From: Laetiporus sulphureus 93-53
Lineage: Eukaryota > Basidiomycota > Agaricomycetes > Polyporales > Laetiporaceae
Assembly: GCF_001632365.1 (NCBI RefSeq)
Contig: NW_024468510.1
Location: 126,310 to 190,309 of the forward strand
DNA length: 64,000 bases
Reading direction: 5' to 3'
Translations under genes and position numbers: made by a program
Notes under the pieces: generated by a model
The model's database searches: none
What the model was told of the DNA's origin: nothing
Seen by the model: the letters and a program-made list of their open reading frames with translations, nothing else
In this document: positions 59,084-64,000 of the stretch, piece after piece
How positions within the stretch are numbered: the stretch's first letter is position 1
Layout: every line of letters starts with the position of its first letter

Positions 59084-62000
59084 TTAGGGCTGGCCAGCGA
59101 ACCGTAGAGCAAGCTATCAAAGTAATCAGTCATGAAGTTACGTGGACAGCTATGACCAATCGCACCAGAGCGAGATGCCCGCCAACGACCGGCCGAGCCT
59201 GGAAACCCGCGACGTCGCCGTCGTTCGCATAGTACCAATCGCTCAGCGGCACCGAGTTGAGGCCGTCTGCGGCGTACTTCTCCACGGCGTCGACGAACAT
59301 GTCGCGCACGGTCGTGTCGGTCATGAACGCTGCGGTCCACGACTGCCAGTCTGGGCCGGCATGAGTAGCAGCCAGACACTACTGCTTGGCTGCGCGTACC
59401 CGACTTTGTGTAGAGATGGCTGAACAAGCAAGTCAAAACTTTGTTGGTCGCCTACGAGGATAACAAAATTCACCGTGTGTCCAATGGTACTCCGTATTCT
59501 TCTACACATATGGGGTTACTGTGTGAGCTCAGAAGATGCTCTGTGTGTCAATGGACTCACCATCGACAGTTGGATACCACGATGTCTCTGATAGTTAAAG
59601 ATAGAACCGTCGGCCGCAGAATTGAATTGCGATATTTTTAGATACTTACGCATCTCATACACAGAATCCGGGATAAGGTTCGTGCTCAGCAGCTTGTCTG
59701 CGTACATGTTGTAAGATAGACCCCATCTGCGATGAGCGATAATGTTCAGTGACGTATCAATGCAGTTGAGAGTCACGGGAGTTTACGTGGAGTCATTATT
59801 ATACTGAGATGCCCTGTCAGCGGTCCGCTAGCAACGAGAAATGAAGTTACAGGCATACCGCGAGAGTGAGGTGCAGTCCATCAGAGGCGGTCGCGTACCC
59901 TTGCCACTGTTCCACATAGTCCGCCGCGATTGACTGTCATAGTACACAACGAAATATATCATTCGCGAATAATAGGCGGAAGAACTTGAAAACACGCACG
60001 CTGTAGTTCGAGCTCGTGGCAGTATCACCGATCAAGTCGGCCATCTCAGCCATCGCTTTGATAGCAATGATGCCTTTGATCGCAAGGTTTGTCTGGTTGG
60101 CAAGGGCACCCGCGAAGTCGTCAGTGCTGATCTGATCCCCAGGGATGAGCGTGTTCTCGATCAGGTAGTTGGCCCATTGATCGAGCAACTGGTACTGAAC
60201 ATCGTAGACATGTCAGCTTTAAGTATTCAGCCGCGATTGAGAGCATCATCATACGTAGGATGTTATGAATGATGTATCGCCTGACTGTTGTACGTAGCTC
60301 AGCGACATGATCAGCATATTGCCGCTCTCTGGATAAAGATTGAGCTGCACTATTTTGCAAATCGTTGGTAGGATGTTCACCTTCAATGGGCATCTTCTCA
60401 TCGTTACCTGTACACCGTGTCAGCAATCGGATCACAAACATTGGCAGTTGTTATACCATCGTTATGTCCCGTCGCGTTTGGGTACGAAGTACCTGTCAAT
60501 GCATTGTCGGTGAATCGACTACAACATGTGCCCGGTGAGCGTACCCATATCGTGGCAAGCCCATGTATTCGGATATTGTCCAGTCATCTGGTATTCGAGC
60601 AACGGAAGCAGCAGGTCCTTGACAATCACCGGGTTCGTGTATAGAAAAGCGGGCAATGCTGGGAAGATAACATCCACGGTGTTCACGTTCTATGACAAAG
60701 AGGTATCAGCTTCCGCCGTCAATGATCATTCTTAGTCCCGTCACAACTGACACCGTCACTGGATATTTCTATGGAAACATTTCAAATTAGAACAGCGGAT
60801 ATGTCCATGACCAGCTCATACCTTTGAGGAACGTCATGAGGTCAGATGTGTTATATGCACCAGAGCTATCCTTCGATACTGTGAACTCGATAGCGCCGAA
60901 CGCCTGTCGCACGGACAAAGCAACCAGGCCTGCATAAGTGGAAGAGATGCTTTCCGCGTCTGCTTGAATTTGCGCATCCAGGGCGTTAGCACGAGTCAAC
61001 GCATTGCTGTAGTCTGTAATGAATGTAGTGATCTGAAGGATGTCGGTCGGCACACTGGCACGGAGCGCGACAGGAGTGCACTCACGGCGCTGATCGCGGT
61101 AGGATAGTTGCTCCAGAAATAAGAGCTCCGGTACTGCATGACATCGTCCGCAATGATGTACTGAATAGCAGGATCACGGGCATGGCCAACTACATATACG
61201 ATAGGGTCGGTCGCGCTTGAGATATTTCCAAGGTCATGGGCGAGCGCGAACACAGGCCAGTCGTCTGAGACAGCTCGGAAGTCAGTATCCTGAGTGTTGA
61301 GCAACGTGCTGTTGTCTATGAATTGCGCGCGGACGACGATGTCTTGGCCCGTTTGATAAGTAGTACCATCAGACTGAGTCGGGCGCGCCCGCGATCAGCA
61401 CACGGAGATCGTGCGAACATCATACCACGCACCTTCAAAGTCGAGTAGTATCCGGAACCCTCTACACAACATGGCATCAGTCACGGCGTTGTTCAGCGCT
61501 CACATTTTTACTTACGTTGGATACGGTCGCTATATTCGCCGAATACTGTCTGCTGTTCCAGTTGAACCTGGTGTGTGATCAGGACGTCGACGGTAGTCGT
61601 CCAGTTCACGGTGAGGCTATCGTCTCCAGACACCCATTCGGCACTGATATCCGTATACACCTGGACAGAATGGGAAGCGCCGTCGTTTGGAGCTACAGAT
61701 AATGCGAGATAAGAGAAAGGCAGAGATTGGTTCAACAGGTCGCTCGGCTAGAGACAAATTCATAAGCTGATCAACAGGGATGCTGACAAAGCATACCTCT
61801 ACAGGACTCAGGAAAGTGACAGTGAGGTCAATGCCGCCTGCCGTCATCACAAATATACTTTGGGTACTAGTGAACTGTAAGGCGCGAAGTATTGAGCACC
61901 ATTTATGTGCTGATCGGATACTGTAGACATGCACTGACCTCCGAGCTCTTCTGAGTGGCTTTCTGCGCACTCGTGTTTGGAACATCGGGGTCGCCTAGAA

Positions 62001-62303
62001 AGTTATACGACGTTCCGTCCACATTGATGTAGCCTGCCCAACCAAGAGTCTATGATATATTCAGTCATCATTGATGCGCCCTAGTTGTGCGTAAAATGCA
62101 CGTACGGAGCCGGTCCAGAATTGAGGCCACACCGCATTCAGTGCGTTACCCTCGCCTTGAGGGAGCCATGCAGATAGATAGGGCGAGCGAACCGCTAGAG
62201 GGAAGGAGGCGGGGTTGAAAGGCGTCGCGGTCCAAGTAACCGCTGAATTCACAGAGCGAAGGTAGAAGAGTGAAAGAAGGGTTAAAACGTGGAGATGCAT
62301 CAT
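59084..62303 (-). CDS. gtaA: Secreted glutaminase A-like protein (GtaA; DUF5127/DUF4965/DUF1793)
   Basis: Extracellular enzyme family that, in Aspergillus, hydrolyses glutamine to glutamate. The start at 62303 gives a signal peptide (MMHLHVLTLLSLFYLRSVNS) and AVTWTATPFNPASFPLAVRS with PYLSAWLPQGE and FWTGS. Exons then give LGWAGYINVDGTSYNFLGD, SVAPNDGASHSVQVYTDIS, VFALAHDLGNISS, YWSNYPTAIS-like FWSNYPTAIS, NVNTVDVIFPALPAFLYTNP, GQYPNTWACHDMG, GTSYPNATGHNDGNDEKMPI, EESGNMLIMSLSYVQQSGDT, DQISTDDFAGALANQTNLAI, SWGL-like TWGLSYNMYADKLL, EYGVPLDTR, HLYTKSDWQSWTAAFMTD and RPVVGGHLALLALRFAGQP. All join through short introns (about 14) without a break, so the gene looks intact. The family's EECGNML motif reads EESGNML here. 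It lacks a C-terminal anchor. Tandem with a second copy. Confidence 0.88.
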
Positions 62304-63021
62304 GAAGCGGGGGGGATGTGGGGTGAATATCGCACCACGGGCAAGAGCGCATTATAAATAGGTAGCGTCCCTGGAAGGCACGGCTGACGTCGACTTAGCA
62401 GATGACAACCGTCATGAGACTGCCGAAGGGCTAGCGCAATCGATTCGTATGCGAGATCAGTCTTCTTTGGAGATGTATCTTCCTTGAAGGTTGAGTCACA
62501 AGGCAATGTGAGAAATCCTCGCATGTCCTATCTCCAGTGGTCAAGAAGCGTACAAAGACGGTGTGAAAGGAATACTGACCTGAATGCTCTCCCCGCTACA
62601 TTGCGGCACGGACATTGAGGTGGAATTTACCACGTGTTTCGCATGTTTGGTACTGCGCCGCCATCAAAGTCGGGATGTTGGCAGATGGTAACGTATATTA
62701 TCTTCTCATGCCGAGCACTGCAGGCGGTGTCTGTTTCATATATCACTCCATTGGGATACTCTTGCGTATGATGCCCTGTTCGCATTGACATGTAATTGCG
62801 TTTCCAATGGATTGAAAGGCAACCATATAATAAATATACCAAGATGTACACAATAGCAGTGTTCCAAAGAGGGTCCTGTGTAAAGGTATAAAGTAACAAA
62901 GACAGCTGCAGGAGCTATCTTGCCACACGCTGGCAGGCGCGCGTATGACTGAGCGCCAGCACCGCATTTCCAGTAAGGACGAAACAATCCACTGAGATCA
63001 AAGCAGCTTTTGAGACGCTGC
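62304..63021. other. Promoter region between tandem glutaminases
   Basis: About 718 bp. A TATTTATA element (minus strand) lies at about 62353-62360, about 50 bp before the first glutaminase ATG, and may be its TATA box. The rest should hold the 3' UTR of the next gene. No other gene seen. Confidence 0.4.
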
Positions 63022-64000
63022 CTAGCAAGGCACAAAAACGCCAAGAAGCACCGCCACCGCCAAGGTGAGCACTAGTACGTGCGTCGGCAGAGCCGCGCTA
63101 GTAGTCGCCGAAGAAGACTTGCTTGAAGTACTGGAACTCGTACTTGTTGACGACGTACTAGTAGCAGTGGTTGTCGTCGAGCTCGAAGACGTAGTCGAAG
63201 GCAGAGCCAGCTGCGATATCAAACGTCGTGAATAACCCTCTAAGTGCCGCACCACGCCAATCCCAGAACTCACTAAGGCAAGATGAGCGCCCACAACCGG
63301 ACGCGCTTTAAAACCGGACTCGGTATCTCCATCAACGGTGTCGTACCAGTCTCCAAATGGTTCGCTGTTCAGCAAGTTGGACGCATACAAATGCACGAAG
63401 TTGATGAACGAGTCCTTCACTGCCGAGTCTGTCATGAAGGCCGCTGTCCACATTTCCCATCCTGCTGCGTGTTCAGCCAGAGCAGTACGCCATTCGAGCA
63501 ACAGACTAACCTGTTAGGACATAGTTATGCCTGTGACCAATGTGTCAGTAATCGCATTTCTGTGTGTCTCAATGAGGCGTACCGCGTGTCTAACGGCACT
63601 CCCCAAGCACCTGTTCAGAATATTCAGACCGGGCCCTCCGTTAGCGCACATTGGATTGATTGCGCTTACTGCCGTTCAAAATTGAGGAATACCAAGAAGT
63701 TTCTGGATGAAAGCCACAGTGTCAGACAGTGAAGAACACAGAGGAGCAAATTCTGCCCTTACGCATCTCATACACTGAGCTTGGGATAATGTTGGTATTC
63801 AGCAGCTTATCCGCGTACATATTGTAAGTAAGCCCCCAACTGTCATATACGTATGTCAGGATAGGTTTGGTGGGTGCCTTGGCTGGACACAACACACCTC
63901 GATGGATCACCATACTGAAGATAGTTTCAGCATTGTTTCGCAGATGTATACAATCGTCACGCACGTTGAGAACGAGATGCTGCGAGGCTGGTGCTGTAGC
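63022..64000 (-). CDS. Second glutaminase A-like protein, C-terminal part with Ser/Thr tail and likely GPI-anchor signal (cut by window edge)
   Basis: Paralogue of the neighbouring secreted glutaminase; only its last exons are inside the window and the 5' part lies beyond 64000. Seen in order: ASQHLVLN joined to YGDPSSWGLTYNMYADKLL, NTNIIPSSVYEMR, GVPLDTR (about 63590), EMWTAAFMTDSAVKDSFINF, YASNLLNSEPFGDWYDTVDG and RPVVGAHLAL. After an intron the protein goes on with a tail not present in the first copy: about 35 residues almost all Ser and Thr (about 63085-63205), then ALPTHVLVLTLAVAVLLGVF and a short end. A Ser/Thr stalk plus a terminal hydrophobic segment is the layout of a GPI-anchored cell-surface protein. 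Anchoring is inferred. Confidence 0.85.

Overview
The window is nuclear DNA of a filamentous basidiomycete, most likely an Agaricomycete. Genes are dense and sit on both strands. Almost every one is broken by many short introns (about 45-65 nt) that are GT-AG, with one good GC-AG candidate. The proteins recognised read as fungal or basidiomycete versions. There are no tRNA or rRNA genes, no CRISPR and no operons. I traced exons by eye by joining reading frames across plausible splice sites, so gene ends are firmer than individual exon edges. Family names come from memory of the families; no search was run.

Left part (1-27.8 kb): DNA polymerase epsilon subunit B with an MCB-type box in its promoter; a giant FMP27/Hobbit-type bridge-like lipid transfer protein (about 2,900 aa); a DUF2985-like membrane protein; an unrecognised protein with repeated cysteine units; MET6 (cobalamin-independent methionine synthase, minus strand); a xylitol/sorbitol dehydrogenase; and an unrecognised acidic, probably nuclear protein.

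Middle part (27.8-54.3 kb), mostly housekeeping: mitochondrial EF-G2 (MEF2), isoprenylcysteine methyltransferase (STE14), ribosomal protein L9, PCF11, SWT1-like PIN endonuclease, MIPC-synthase-like GT32 mannosyltransferase, a TetA/MFSD10-like MFS transporter, PUS7, URA3, DOM34/Pelota, a TXNDC9/PLP1-like protein, a leucine-rich hypothetical protein and a class I CPD photolyase. Several are divergent pairs with only 220-300 bp between start codons (MEF2/STE14, PUS7/URA3, DOM34/TXNDC9), so each pair probably shares a bidirectional promoter. Convergent pairs are also tight (53-180 bp).

Right part (54.5-64 kb) is different. It holds a decayed fragment of ribosomal protein L7, a decayed fragment of RAD54 and a partial, internally deleted second copy of the photolyase 5' half, around a small intact gene for a secreted DUF5648-type protein. 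Beyond it are two tandem GtaA-like secreted glutaminases. The second is cut by the window edge and ends in a Ser/Thr-rich tail plus a hydrophobic segment, like a GPI-anchored form. The fragment patchwork and the repeated-cysteine protein are the most unusual things here. I found no wholly new multi-gene system.
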